NCBI GenBank assembly: GCA_963742305.1
Contig: CAVULN010000035.1
Coordinates: 1-64,000, forward strand
Source: Roseiarcus sp963742305
Lineage (GTDB): Bacteria > Pseudomonadota > Alphaproteobacteria > Rhizobiales > Beijerinckiaceae
Length of the DNA: 64,000 nucleotides
Direction of reading: 5' to 3'
The notes beneath the pieces were generated by a model, which saw nothing but the letters and a program-made list of their open reading frames with translations, searched no databases and was not told the origin of the DNA. This document shows, one piece after another, positions 34,828 to 43,546 of this stretch. A program made the translations under genes and the position numbers. Numbering within the stretch: the first letter of the stretch is position 1; each line of letters begins with the position of its first letter.

Positions 34828-35575
34828 TTACTTCATGTGCGAATCCATGAACGCGTCGGCGTCCTTCAGCGCCTCCTGCGTCGCATTCTCGTCGTGCTCG
34901 AAGTGATGACCGAGGTAATCGACCGGCTTTGCAAATGGCACGTTGAAGGCGTGCGTTGCGCCGGGAAAAACGACGATTTCCAAATTCGGCTTCTCCTTGA
35001 CCGCCTGGCAGAGCTTCGCTGGCGTCCAATCGTCCTTGTCGCCGATCAGAACAAGCGTGGGAGTGGAGAATTCGACGTTGTCATAGGCAGTAGGGATAGT
35101 AGGCGATGCGCCCGGCGATCTTGCCTTGTCGGGGCGCTTCACGGAGCCGGTCGTTGGGTCAGTGGCGAAACAGCGACCGATATGGACCCCCAGGAAGTAG
35201 CCTGCAGAAAGACGTGGTCGGGGGTCGATAGCCGGACATGGCCTTGAGCACTTTCAGCGCCGCCACCGCGTCATTTCCGCCGCGGGTCGCGTATTGGGCA
35301 AACGTCTTCGCGTTCAAATTCGCGCAGATGCCCTCGGGCTCGTTGCGTGGCGTAAACGGTCGACGATCAGCGTCGCCACGCCCTTGGCGAGGAAATGGTC
35401 GATCGTCGCTTTTTGCAGCGCTATGTCATCGGGCAGGGTCGATCCGGCGCATCCGAACATCAACACGACGCCGGGGAATGGGCCCGAGCCGGAGGGCGGA
35501 AGAACGCGCCGGCGATGGCCTTGGTCCGGCGTACATGAGCGGAAGCCCAAGCCCGACATCCGCTCGCCCATCATG
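34828..35575 (-). pseudogene. Dienelactone hydrolase-family gene, decayed
   Basis: Three pieces in order on the minus strand rebuild a dienelactone hydrolase-like protein: SGPFPGVVLMFGCAGS with ATIDHFLAKGVATLIVDRL (about 35500-35360), TFAQYATRGGNDAVAALKVL (about 35305-35245), and the C-terminal TPTLVLIGDKDDWTP with VVFPGATHAFNVPF (about 35065-34945), containing the catalytic Asp and His. The central part with the nucleophile is split over two frames near 35150-35200 (HVFLQATSWGSISVAV). Several frame changes and no usable start show loss of function. It interrupts what looks like a valine catabolism block. Confidence 0.75.
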
Positions 35576-35584
35576 GCTTCCGGT

Positions 35585-35830
35585 CAGCGCCCGTCCCGCG
35601 ATCGCGCCGAGGACAACGCCTGCCAGCATCGGCCAAGGCGCCGCGAGGCGCCTGAAACTGGCGCGGCAGCCAGTTGCCAGGCATTGGTGACGAGGGAAGG
35701 CACGATCAGGAGCGAGGCGGCCTTGGCGGGCGCCATTACAAGGCTCAGCAGGCCGATCGAGACCGTTGGCAGCCCGAGGCCGATCACGCCCTTGACGAAG
35801 CCGGCGATGAGAAGGCGAGCGTGCGTCGAT
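35585..35830 (-). pseudogene. N-terminal remnant of a TauE/SafE family permease
   Basis: The minus strand encodes LLIAGFVKGVIGLGLPTVSI, then LLSLVMAPAKAASLLIVPSL, VTNAWQLAA and LAGVVLGAIAGRAL. This is the beginning of a TauE/SafE (sulfite/anion exporter) protein with its first three membrane helices. It breaks off at about 35585, where the dienelactone hydrolase remnant begins, so roughly two thirds of the protein is missing. A small frame change occurs near 35640. Confidence 0.7.
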
Positions 35831-35989
35831 GCAGCGGAACGATGATCATCCGACGCTTCGGGCGAGCTGCCGGTTCTGAACGCTTGTGCTGAAAGCAACC
35901 GTAGACTACGCGTACGACAAGAATGCGCTTGAGGAGGTTGGCGCGCTGTCAACGGTTCGTGTCGTTTCACGCACCAGGAAATAGCGCAC

Positions 35990-36877
35990 ATGTCGAACAT
36001 CGCCTTCATCGGTCTCGGCAACATGGGCGCGCCGATGGCCGCCAACCTCGTCAAGGCGGGCCACGCGGTTCAGGCTTCGATCTCGTCGAGGCGGCGAAGA
36101 CGGCCGCCGCCGCGTCGGCGTCCCGATCGCGGCAAGCGCGCGCGAGGCCGTCGCCGAGGCCGACACGATCGTCACCATGCTGCCGGCCGGCAGGCATGTG
36201 CTCGCGGCGCACGCGGATCTGCTGCCGGCGGCGCGCAAGGGCGCGCTCGTCATCGACTGCTCGACCATCGACGTCGAGAGCGCAAAACGCGCCCACGAGG
36301 CGGGCGGGCGGCAGGCGTTCTGACCCTCGACGCGCCGGTCTCGGGCGGGGTCGGGGGCGCGACCGCCGCGACCCTCACCTTCATGTGCGGCGGCTCAGAC
36401 GAGGCCTTCGCCAAGGCCAGGCCAATCCTCGAGACCATGGGCAAGCGCATCGTTCATTGCGGGGGGGCGGGGGCAGGGCAGGCGGCCAAGATCTGCAACA
36501 ACATGATCCTCGGCGCGACCATGATCGTGACCAGCGAGGCCTTTGTGCTCGCCGAAAAGCTCGGCCTTTCGGCGCAGGCCTTGTTCGATGTCGCCTCGAC
36601 CGCCTCGGGCCAGTCCTGGTCGCTGACCAGCTATTGCCCGGTTCCCGGGCCTGTTCCGGCTTCCCCCGCCAATCGGGACTATAAGCCCGGCTTTGCGGCG
36701 AGCCTCATGCTCAAGGATCTGCGGCTGGCGCAGGAGGCGGCGGCGAGCGGCGAGGCCTCGACTCCGCTCGGCGCCGAAGCCGCGCAACTCTACGCCCTCT
36801 ATGTCGCGGCCGGTCACGGCGGAGACGATTTCTCCGGAATCATCACTTTTTTGCGCGGGCCCTCGAACAAACCCTAG
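35990..36877 (+). CDS. mmsB: 3-hydroxyisobutyrate dehydrogenase with a scrambled internal segment
   Basis: The start (SNIAFIGLGNMGAPMAANLV, NAD-binding glycines) and residues about 107-295 (LDAPVSGGVGGATAATLTFM; GAGQAAKICNNMILG with the catalytic lysine; DYKPGFAASLMLKDLRLA) are a good MmsB, which oxidises 3-hydroxyisobutyrate in valine breakdown. Residues about 29-106 are Arg-rich nonsense. Correct protein is visible in the other frames: GFDLVEAAKTAAAA, then GVPIAASAREAVAEADTIVT and MLPAGRHVLAAHADLLPAA. Three one-base losses, near 36077, 36113 and 36305, sum to three bases, so the frame stays open. As written the dinucleotide domain would not fold. Upstream lies the acyl-CoA dehydrogenase. 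Confidence 0.85.
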   Translation: MSNIAFIGLGNMGAPMAANLVKAGHAVQASISSRRRRRPPPRRRPDRGKRARGRRRGRHDRHHAAGRQACARGARGSAAGGAQGRARHRLLDHRRRERKTRPRGGRAAGVLTLDAPVSGGVGGATAATLTFMCGGSDEAFAKARPILETMGKRIVHCGGAGAGQAAKICNNMILGATMIVTSEAFVLAEKLGLSAQALFDVASTASGQSWSLTSYCPVPGPVPASPANRDYKPGFAASLMLKDLRLAQEAAASGEASTPLGAEAAQLYALYVAAGHGGDDFSGIITFLRGPSNKP

Positions 36878-36951
36878 ACCTTTTTCCGTCACAGCATAGT
36901 TTTAGGAACAAGGCGCGGCGAAGGGGGCCGATCAACCGGGAGATGTTCCTC

Positions 36952-37436
36952 ATGCTGAGTTCCTTCAGGAAGACCCTAGTCGCGGCGTCTGCCGCGCTCG
37001 GCATGGCGGCTGCGGTCGCCGCGGCGCCCACGCCGGCGCAGGCCCAGTGGCATGGCGGCGGCGGCTTTCATGGCGGCGGCTTTCACGGCGGCGGCTTTCA
37101 CGGCGGCGGCTTGGCGGCGGCTGGCATGGCGGGGGTTGGGGAGGCGGTTGGCATGGCGGCTGGGGCCGCCCGGGATGGGGTGGCGGCTGGAGACGCGCCG
37201 GCTGGGGCCCGGGATGGGGCTGGGGCGGCGGCTGCTGGAATTGCGGATGGGGCGGCGGCTGGGGCTGGGGCTACGATCCGGGCTGGGCGATCGCCGCGGC
37301 GACGGTGCCGCTCGGGGTCGCGATCGCGGCCAACGCCGCGCCTTACGGCGGCGGTCCCGGCTGTTGGGTCCGTCGGCGGGTGTGGACGTCAGGCGGCCAT
37401 TACCTTGGCCGGCGCCTGGTGAATATTTGCTACTGA
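36952..37436 (+). CDS. Secreted Gly/His/Trp-rich repeat protein 1, frameshifted in the repeat
   Basis: From the ATG at 36952 the protein has a signal peptide (FRKTLVAASAALGMAAAVAA, cleavage after AQA) followed by tandem FHGGG repeats. Near 37110 one base is missing; the neighbouring frame continues GGGWHGGGWGGGWHGGWG, then GWGGGCWNCGWGGGWGWGY, a hydrophobic WAIAAATVPLGVAIAANA and a Cys-containing end (GGGPGCWVRRRVWTS, VNICY) with a stop at 37434-37436, giving about 161 residues. The same architecture appears in the next gene. Likely a periplasmic or surface protein; metal binding by the His-Gly repeats is a guess. No known function. Confidence 0.72.
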
Positions 37437-37710
37437 CGCCAATGCTGACGGTCGCTCGGCCGCCAGCGTAAAGGCTTCGGAAACGATGAAGCGCGGTATT
37501 CCTGAATATTCGTTCAGCGTTTAGCCTGACCACTTGTTCAGGAAAGCTCGGCTTTAGAAATCAAATCTAGTTTCGGCTCCGAAGGGACGCTTCACCGCCA
37601 AACGGCTGCCGGAATCCGGCGCCAGGTTTCGCCACGAGCCGAGGGTCTTCGTTCCCCCTTGGCGACGGAATTGCGGGCGGTGAAAACGCCGGCCCACAAT
37701 GGAGGCGAGG

Positions 37711-38176
37711 ATGAACAGGATTTCGAAGACCATCGTCGCTGGCCTGGCCGCGGCCGCGACCGCGGCGGCCGTGATCCTGCCGACGGCCCCGGCTTCAGCC
37801 GGCGGCGCCTGGCATGGCGGCGGGGGCGGTTGGCATGGCGGCGGCGGTTGGCATGGCGGCGGCGTGGCATGGCGGCGGTTGGCATGGCGGCGGGTGGCAC
37901 GGCGGGGGCTGGCATGGCGGCGGTTGGCATGGCGGCGGGTGGCATGGCGGCTGGGCCGGCGGCCGGATGTGGCACCCAGGCTATTGGCGTGGCGGCGTCT
38001 GGTACGGCGGCTGGTGGGGCCCGGCGATCGCCGCCGGCGCGCTGGCCGGCGCCGCGATCGCCACTGCGCCCTATTGGGGCGGCTATGGATATGGCGGCGG
38101 CGGATGCTGGCAATATCGGCCGACCTATGACGCCTATGGCAATTACGTCGGATCGCAGTACGTGAACGTCTGCTGA
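37711..38176 (+). CDS. Secreted Gly/His/Trp-rich repeat protein 2, frameshifted in the repeat
   Basis: The ATG at 37711 follows GGAGGCGAGG. A signal peptide (NRISKTIVAGLAAAATAAAV, cleavage near ASA) leads into WHGGG repeats. Near 37862 the tract has one base too many (or two too few); the adjacent frame carries the repeats on, then MWHPGYWRGGVWYGGWWGP, a hydrophobic AIAAGALAGAAIATA and the Cys-containing end CWQYRPTYDAYGNYVGSQYV, stopping at 38176, about 154 residues. It is a paralogue of the preceding gene with the same order of parts. A terminator follows. Confidence 0.75.
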
Positions 38177-38195
38177 GGAAGCAGGCGGTCGCGGT

Positions 38196-39329
38196 TCAGA
38201 GAGGGCCTCGCGCAAGCAGGGCCCTTTCTTTTTCGCCCGCCGGCCAGAAGACGCCGCCGGTCATCGGCTTTGGAGCGCCGGTCGTCGTCGGAAAGGAGAT
38301 CGGCAGGCCCTGCCGCGAACGCAAGGCGAGATAGGCGAAACATTGCGCCTCGATGCTGTCGCCGTCGAAGCCGATCGCCTCGACCGGCTCGACCTCGACC
38401 TTGAGCCGCTGGCCGAGCCGGCGCATGAGGCTTGCGTTCCGCCGCCCTCCGCCGCCGACCAGCCAGCGCGCCGGCGGCTCAGGCACGTGCTTCAGCGCGG
38501 CCGCGGTCGATTCGACGGTAAACGCGCTGAGCGTCGCCGCCCCGTCCGCGTCCGTCAGGCGTTTGACGCAGGCCGCGGCGGCGCTGAAATGGTTGCGGTC
38601 GAGCGATTTGGGCGCCGGCTGTTCGAAATAGGGATCGCTCATCAGGATGGCGAGCGCCTCGTCATCGACCCGCCCGCGTTGCCCAAGCGCGCCGTCCTTG
38701 TCGAAGGCGAGCCCGCGCCTTGACAGGAGAAAATCGTCGAGGAGCGCATTGGCCGGGCCGGTGTCGAAGGCGACGATCTCTCCCTTCGCGCCGAGATAGG
38801 TGACGTTGCCGACCCCGCCCCAGTTGAGGATCATGAGCGGCCGCTCGAGGCGAGCGGCGATCGCCGCGTGATAGATCGGCGCGAGCGGGGCGCCTTCGCC
38901 CCCGGCCGCGACATCGGCCGAACGGAAGTCGCAGACCACGTCGATTCCGAGCGCCGCCGCGGCGCGCGCGCCGTCGCAGAGCTGGCGGGTCAGGCCGGCG
39001 CGCGGCCGATGCAGAATGGTCTGCCCGTGCAGGCCGGCGAGGGCGACGCGCTCGCGGGCAATGGAAAACCGGTCGAGGAACGCCTCGACCGCCGCGACAT
39101 GGGCGTCGGTCACCAGACGCTCAAGTTCGAGCTGCGGGGCCTGGGCCTCGCTTAGATTTGCGACCACCGCGCGCAGGCGCTCGGCGACAGGCCGCGGATA
39201 GGGGAAGGTCGCCGACGGCCCGGTCTTGAGCCTCGCTTGCCCGTCGCTTTCGATCAGCGCGACATCGATTCCGTCCATCGACGTGCCGCTGATGACGCCG
39301 ATCGCGGCCTCCGGTTTCCTCTCAGTCAT
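38196..39329 (-). CDS. anmK: Anhydro-N-acetylmuramic acid kinase
   Basis: AnmK hydrolyses and phosphorylates 1,6-anhydro-MurNAc released by lytic transglycosylases to MurNAc 6-phosphate. The ATP-binding start GVISGTSMDGIDVALIE (residues about 11-27), HGQTILHRP, DFRSADVAAGGEGAPL and the closing GGGGRRNASLMRRL are family hallmarks. The 377-residue length is typical when the ATG at 39329 is used; the longer open frame upstream is antisense to nothing but lacks homology. The start overlaps the adenosyltransferase stop by eight bases. Confidence 0.95.
   Translation of the reverse strand: MTERKPEAAIGVISGTSMDGIDVALIESDGQARLKTGPSATFPYPRPVAERLRAVVANLSEAQAPQLELERLVTDAHVAAVEAFLDRFSIARERVALAGLHGQTILHRPRAGLTRQLCDGARAAAALGIDVVCDFRSADVAAGGEGAPLAPIYHAAIAARLERPLMILNWGGVGNVTYLGAKGEIVAFDTGPANALLDDFLLSRRGLAFDKDGALGQRGRVDDEALAILMSDPYFEQPAPKSLDRNHFSAAAACVKRLTDADGAATLSAFTVESTAAALKHVPEPPARWLVGGGGRRNASLMRRLGQRLKVEVEPVEAIGFDGDSIEAQCFAYLALRSRQGLPISFPTTTGAPKPMTGGVFWPAGEKERALLARGPL
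38202..38234 (+). terminator. Intrinsic terminator after the WHGGG genes
   Basis: AGGGCC (38202-38207) pairs with GGCCCT (38220-38225) across a 12-base loop and is followed by TTCTTTTTC. It lies 26 bases after the stop of the second repeat protein and overlaps the 3' end of anmK on the opposite strand, so it may serve the plus strand mainly. Confidence 0.65.
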
Positions 39330-39945
39330 CGCCTTCCTGCTCATCGCTCTCGCCCTGGTTGGCGCCGGGCGCCCACAGAACGTCCGATTTGCCGAAATCG
39401 TTGGCGGCGCGCGCGGCGACGAACAGGTAGTCGGACAGGCGATTGACATAGGCGAGCGCGGCCTCGCCGACCTCCTCGCCTTCGGTCGAGGCAAGCGCGA
39501 CCAGGGTTCGCTCGGCCCGCCGGCAGATTGCGCGCGCCTGATGCAGGGCGGCGGCGGCCGGCGTCCCGCCCGGCAGCACGAAGGAGCGCAGCGGATCGAG
39601 TCGCGCATTGAGCGCGTCGATGGCTTTCTCGAGCGCCTTCACCTGGGACGGCGCGACGCGCAAGGCCGCGCCTGGCGCCTCGTGCGGCTGCCGCGGGAGG
39701 CAAAGATCGGCGCCGAGGTCGAACAGGTCGTTCTGGATTCGCGCGAGCATGGGCTCGATCGCGAGATCGGCGGCGTCGCTGGCGTTGCGCACCGCAATGA
39801 GCGCAAGACCGACGGCTGTGTTCGTTTCGTCGATGTCGCCCATCGCCTGAACGCGCGCGTCGCTCTTGATCCGCCGCGAGCCGTCGCCGAGCCCTGTCTC
39901 GCCCTTGTCGCCGGTGCGCGTGTAGATGACGTTGAGCCTGACCAT
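39322..39945 (-). CDS. PduO-type cob(I)yrinic acid a,c-diamide adenosyltransferase
   Basis: The enzyme transfers the adenosyl group of ATP to cob(I)alamin. PduO hallmarks are the N-terminal ATP loop YTRTGDKGETGLGDGSR (residues about 9-25), the central GDIDETNTAVGLAL and the C-terminal CRRAERTLVAL with NRLSDYLFVAARAAN. Length 207 fits. The ATG at 39945 is used because the homology starts right after it. It overlaps anmK, an operon partner with no metabolic link. It supplies AdoCbl for enzymes such as methylmalonyl-CoA mutase. Confidence 0.93.
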   Translation of the reverse strand: MVRLNVIYTRTGDKGETGLGDGSRRIKSDARVQAMGDIDETNTAVGLALIAVRNASDAADLAIEPMLARIQNDLFDLGADLCLPRQPHEAPGAALRVAPSQVKALEKAIDALNARLDPLRSFVLPGGTPAAAALHQARAICRRAERTLVALASTEGEEVGEAALAYVNRLSDYLFVAARAANDFGKSDVLWAPGANQGESDEQEGDD

Positions 39946-40134
39946 GATTTGCCCGCGCCGGCGGACGGAAGCCGCCCGCCGCTTATCCTGCGCACCCGGT
40001 AGCGCGGCGCGGCGTCCCATGTCCACTTCGGGGTGTCAGGGCGTGGTTGGCGATCTGCCGGTCGCTACTGTTGCGCCAACCGAGTTCGGCAGGGTTTTGG
40101 CCGTTTGATTGGGAGCGGAGTCGAGAGCCGCGGC

Positions 40135-41424
40135 TCACCCGTCGATCGGCTCGACCGCGGCGATCTCGATGCCGAAGCCGGAGAGGCCGACATAGGTTCG
40201 CGGATTGTCGGTGCGAAGCCGGATCGAGGTGACGCCGAGATCGCGCAGGATCTGGGCGCCGAGTCCGATCTCGCGCCATTGGGTCTCGCGCGCGTCGTCG
40301 GAGTTGGTTGGATGGGCGGCGCCCAGGTTCCCCGGCACCCCGGCCGTTCCCTCGCGCAGATAGACCAGGGCGCCGCGTCCCTCCGCCTTGAAGCGGCTCA
40401 GCACCTTGGGGATGGCGCCGCCGCCGAAAATGTCGCCTAGGATATCGGCCCGATGCAGGCGCGCCGGCACGTTGCGCCCGTCGCCGATCGCCCCATGCAC
40501 GAATGCGAAATGCAGCACCGGATCGAACGGAGTGCGATAGGCGTAGCCCTGCAATTCGCCGATCGGCGTCTGAATCGGGAATGAGGCCACTCGCTCGACC
40601 AGTTTCTCCCGCGCCTGCCGGTAGGCGATGAGGTCGGCGACCGAGATACGGCGGAGCCTGTGCTTGTCGCAGAAGGCCACGATTTGCTGCCCGACCATCA
40701 CCGTGCCGTCGTCGTTGGCCAGTTCGCAGATGGCCGCGACCGGGGGCAGGCCCGCGAGCCTGCAGAGGTCGATCGCGGCCTCGGTGTGGCCGGAGCGCAT
40801 GAGTACTCCGCCGTCCTTGGCGACGAGGGGAAAGACGTGGCCCGGGCGGACGAAATCGGCCGCCCCCATGTTGCGGTTGGCGAGCGCGCGCACGGTGTTG
40901 GCGCGCTGCTCCGCCGAAATTCCGGTGGTCAGTCCATGGCGTACATCGGCCGAGACGGTGAAGGCGGTGCCAAGCGGGGCGTCGTTGATCGCCACCATTG
41001 GCGCAAGGTTCAGGCGCCGCGCGTCCTCGCCGGTCAGCGGCGCGCACACGATGCCGCAGCAGTTGCGGATGATGAAGGCCATCTTCTCGGTGGTGCAGAG
41101 CGAGGCGGCGATGATCAGGTCGCCCTCGTTCTCGCGGTCGTCGTCGTCGGTGACGGCGACGATCTCGCCGTGGGCGAAAGCCTCGATGGCGTCGGCGACG
41201 GGATTGATCATGTCTGGTCCATTGGGCCGCGGGGCCGCTTCAAGAAAATCGTTCGGGGTGACTGCTCCCTGCGTCTCGGCCACGATCCGCTCGGCGGTTT
41301 CGCGCGAGAGCCAGCTCCCATGCTCGCGGCAGATCAGCGTCACCGCGCCGGGAGACACGCCGATCCGGCGGGCGAAGTCGGTCCGCGTCACCTGATTGCG
41401 CTTAAGCCAGTCGCCGAGCTTCAT
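40135..41424 (-). CDS. ribBX: HTH-RibBX: DHBP synthase with N-terminal XRE helix-turn-helix and degenerate GCHII domain
   Basis: Residues about 1-60 form a Cro/CI-type helix-turn-helix (GDWLKRNQVTRTDFARRIGV, SPGAVTLICREHGSW). Residues about 70-275 are DHBP synthase (RibB), which turns ribulose 5-phosphate into 3,4-dihydroxy-2-butanone 4-phosphate: DDDDRENEGDLIIAA supplies the catalytic acids and VRPGHVFPL and RSGHTEAAIDL are conserved. The C-terminal 150 residues align with GTP cyclohydrolase II (ARLHRADILGDIF, EGRGALVYLREG), but the three zinc cysteines are missing, as described for RibBX proteins. So only the RibB activity is expected. No FMN riboswitch was found upstream. The HTH could make the enzyme a DNA-binding self-regulator; this is inference. 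Confidence 0.9.
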   Translation of the reverse strand: MKLGDWLKRNQVTRTDFARRIGVSPGAVTLICREHGSWLSRETAERIVAETQGAVTPNDFLEAAPRPNGPDMINPVADAIEAFAHGEIVAVTDDDDRENEGDLIIAASLCTTEKMAFIIRNCCGIVCAPLTGEDARRLNLAPMVAINDAPLGTAFTVSADVRHGLTTGISAEQRANTVRALANRNMGAADFVRPGHVFPLVAKDGGVLMRSGHTEAAIDLCRLAGLPPVAAICELANDDGTVMVGQQIVAFCDKHRLRRISVADLIAYRQAREKLVERVASFPIQTPIGELQGYAYRTPFDPVLHFAFVHGAIGDGRNVPARLHRADILGDIFGGGAIPKVLSRFKAEGRGALVYLREGTAGVPGNLGAAHPTNSDDARETQWREIGLGAQILRDLGVTSIRLRTDNPRTYVGLSGFGIEIAAVEPIDG

Positions 41425-41523
41425 CATGGCTAAATAAGGGCGCACGGCGTTTTGCGCAACTCAACTGGCGGTGGTTCCTCCACGGGCGAAGCTCGGATAC
41501 GGACCGTGCGGCTTTAGGTCAGC

Positions 41524-42519
41524 TCAATTCACCCGCACGAGCATCTTGCCGAAGTTCTCGCCATGAAGCAGGTCGATCAGCGCTTTGGGCGCGTTCTCGA
41601 GCCCATCGCGGATCGTCTCCCGCCAGATGAGCTTCTTAGCCGCGACGAGAGCGGCAAGCTCCCCGATCGCCTGGGGCCATAGGTCCGCATGGTCCGAGAT
41701 GATGAAGCCCTCTATCCTGATGCGTCTGACAAGGAGGATGCGCATGTCGGGCAGCGCGGTCGGCGCGCCCTCATAAGATGCGATGAGACCGCAGATCGCG
41801 GCCCGGGAGAAATCGTTGAGCCAGCGCAGCGCCTGAAGGAAGGGCTCGCCGCCGACATTCTCGAACAGCCCGTCGATCCCGTTCGGCAGCGCCTCCTTGA
41901 GCTCGTCGGCGAATCTGGGCGACTTGTGGTCGACGCAGGCGGAATAGCCAAGCTCCTTGACCGCATAGGCGCATTTCTCCTTTCCCCCGGCGATCCCGAC
42001 GGCCCTGGCGCCGGAATGTCTGGCGAGCTGGCCGGCCACCGAGCCGACCGCGCCAGTGGCCGCGGACACCAGCACCGTCTCCCCCGCTCTGGGCGCGATG
42101 ATCCTGTTCACGCCGTACCAGGCGGTGACGCCCGGCATGCCGAGCGGCCCGAGATAGGCTTGGATCGGCGCCGTCTTGGCGTCTATGGCTTGAAGATCGC
42201 GCCCGTCGCTCACCGAATAAAGCTGCCAGCCGCCCATGCTCATGACCGCGTCGCCTTTGCTGAAACGCGGATTGTTCGAGGCATCGACGATTCCGACCGT
42301 GCGGCCCCCCATCACCGCGCCGACTTCCTGCGGCTTGGCGTAGGATTTGGCGTCGTTGAGGCGCCAGCGCATGTAGGGGTCGAGCGACAGGAATGTATGG
42401 CGGACCAGCACTTCGCCTTTCCCCGGCGCCGGAACCGGCGTCTCGACAATACGAAAGTTGGCCGGCGAGACCTTATCCGAAGGGCGATGGTCGAGCAGAA
42501 CTTGGGTGTTGGTCGGCAC
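41524..42519 (-). CDS. NADP-dependent medium-chain oxidoreductase, CurA-like
   Basis: A 331-residue zinc-free medium-chain dehydrogenase/reductase of the leukotriene B4 12-hydroxydehydrogenase/CurA group: SLDPYMRWRLND (residues about 46-57), GMPGVTAWYG, the nucleotide motif SAATGAVGSVAGQLA (about 152-166) and NVGGEPFLQALRWL. These enzymes reduce the C=C bond of enones with NADPH. It stands 100 bases from the ribBX promoter region and 90 from the phytochelatin synthase-like gene, so probably forms its own unit. Confidence 0.9.
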   Translation of the reverse strand: MPTNTQVLLDHRPSDKVSPANFRIVETPVPAPGKGEVLVRHTFLSLDPYMRWRLNDAKSYAKPQEVGAVMGGRTVGIVDASNNPRFSKGDAVMSMGGWQLYSVSDGRDLQAIDAKTAPIQAYLGPLGMPGVTAWYGVNRIIAPRAGETVLVSAATGAVGSVAGQLARHSGARAVGIAGGKEKCAYAVKELGYSACVDHKSPRFADELKEALPNGIDGLFENVGGEPFLQALRWLNDFSRAAICGLIASYEGAPTALPDMRILLVRRIRIEGFIISDHADLWPQAIGELAALVAAKKLIWRETIRDGLENAPKALIDLLHGENFGKMLVRVN

Positions 42520-42608
42520 CGGCCTCTCCTCAATTGCTGGACTTTGAGCTTAAGCGGAACCTCGGATGGACGCGAGTGCGTGTTCCGGAACCGGGCGCCG
42601 GATGAGCG

Positions 42609-43334
42609 CTATTGGACGGTCGCCGCTGTCACCAGCACGAATCCGCGGGTCTTGTTATCGTTAGCGGCGTCGGGGGTGTCCATGGCGGCGAACAGGTCGG
42701 CCGCCTTCACCCAGACCGGCGGATATTTGTAGCGCGCGACATCGAGGATGAGGAAGCGGTCGGCCTTGGCGTCATATGCGGCGAGCGGCGAAATATGGCC
42801 GCCGGTCTCTTCGCCGAGCGCCTTGCGCAGATAGTTGACGATCACGAAATGGCCGGCCTCGCCGAGATAGGCGCGGGCGAGATTGCGGAACTCGTCGACT
42901 GAGCTCTCCGAGGCGTGATGGACCTCGACATGAACCGGCTGCGTGGCGAGGATTCCCCCGATCTGGTCGACGGTCATGCCCTGCCGCACTATGGTCTCGC
43001 GCGGCAGGACGGCGTCGGTTCGCTCGCTCAGCACATTGTCCTGGGTGAAGGTGCGGTAGGGTTCGTATTCGGGAACCGGGGGCGCGGGAACGCCGAGCGC
43101 GTTCAGGACCATGACGATGCTCGCGACGCCGCAATAGGACTGGGTCTTCTGGGTGAGGAAGTTGCTGGCGAGCGGGAAATAGGCTTCGCGCGCGTCGCTC
43201 TCGGTGAATAGGGCCTCGCCGCCTTTTGTGCTGAATCCGGTGAGATTGCCGGGCAGCGGCAGGGTGTCGGCGTTCGCGCCGGCGGCGCAGAACGCCGCGA
43301 CCAGGATCGCGCATGTGGCGAGCCGCTTCGACAT
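42609..43334 (-). CDS. Exported phytochelatin synthase-like protease
   Basis: The ATG at 43334 follows GGGAGG and opens a signal peptide (SKRLATCAILVAAFCAAGANA), so the enzyme is predicted outside the cytoplasm. The papain-like catalytic triad of bacterial phytochelatin synthases is visible: Cys68 in TQSYCGVASIVMVLNAL, His180 in GGHISPLAAYD and Asp198 in FLILDVARYKYPPVW. At 241 residues it has only the catalytic half, like cyanobacterial PCS, which mainly hydrolyses glutathione to gamma-Glu-Cys. Role in glutathione turnover or metal tolerance is inferred. No metal transport genes are adjacent. Confidence 0.88.
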   Translation of the reverse strand: MSKRLATCAILVAAFCAAGANADTLPLPGNLTGFSTKGGEALFTESDAREAYFPLASNFLTQKTQSYCGVASIVMVLNALGVPAPPVPEYEPYRTFTQDNVLSERTDAVLPRETIVRQGMTVDQIGGILATQPVHVEVHHASESSVDEFRNLARAYLGEAGHFVIVNYLRKALGEETGGHISPLAAYDAKADRFLILDVARYKYPPVWVKAADLFAAMDTPDAANDNKTRGFVLVTAATVQ

Positions 43335-43546
43335 GGATAGGCCTCCCCCTGACCCGGCTGGCGAGCTTCGCAGATTGGCGCCCCCGCTGCGTCGAGGCAA
43401 ATCTCGGGGGGCTGTGGCTCCGCCGCGAGGCCCTGCGTTCCGCAGGTGCGCCGGCCGAACCGCGTTTTGTCGATTTTGTCTTCCAGCCCATCAAGGACGA
43501 AGCGGACGGCGCACGCCGCTTCCGTCCGCGTTGGGCGCCCCGCTCC

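Noticed and set aside
37047..37960. CRISPR-like direct repeats
   Set aside because: The repeats are 15-base codon units for WHGGG inside coding sequence, with no unique spacers.
41430..41520. FMN riboswitch upstream of ribBX
   Set aside because: The conserved AGGGxAGGGTGxAAxxCCC and GGCGGT elements are not present in the leader.
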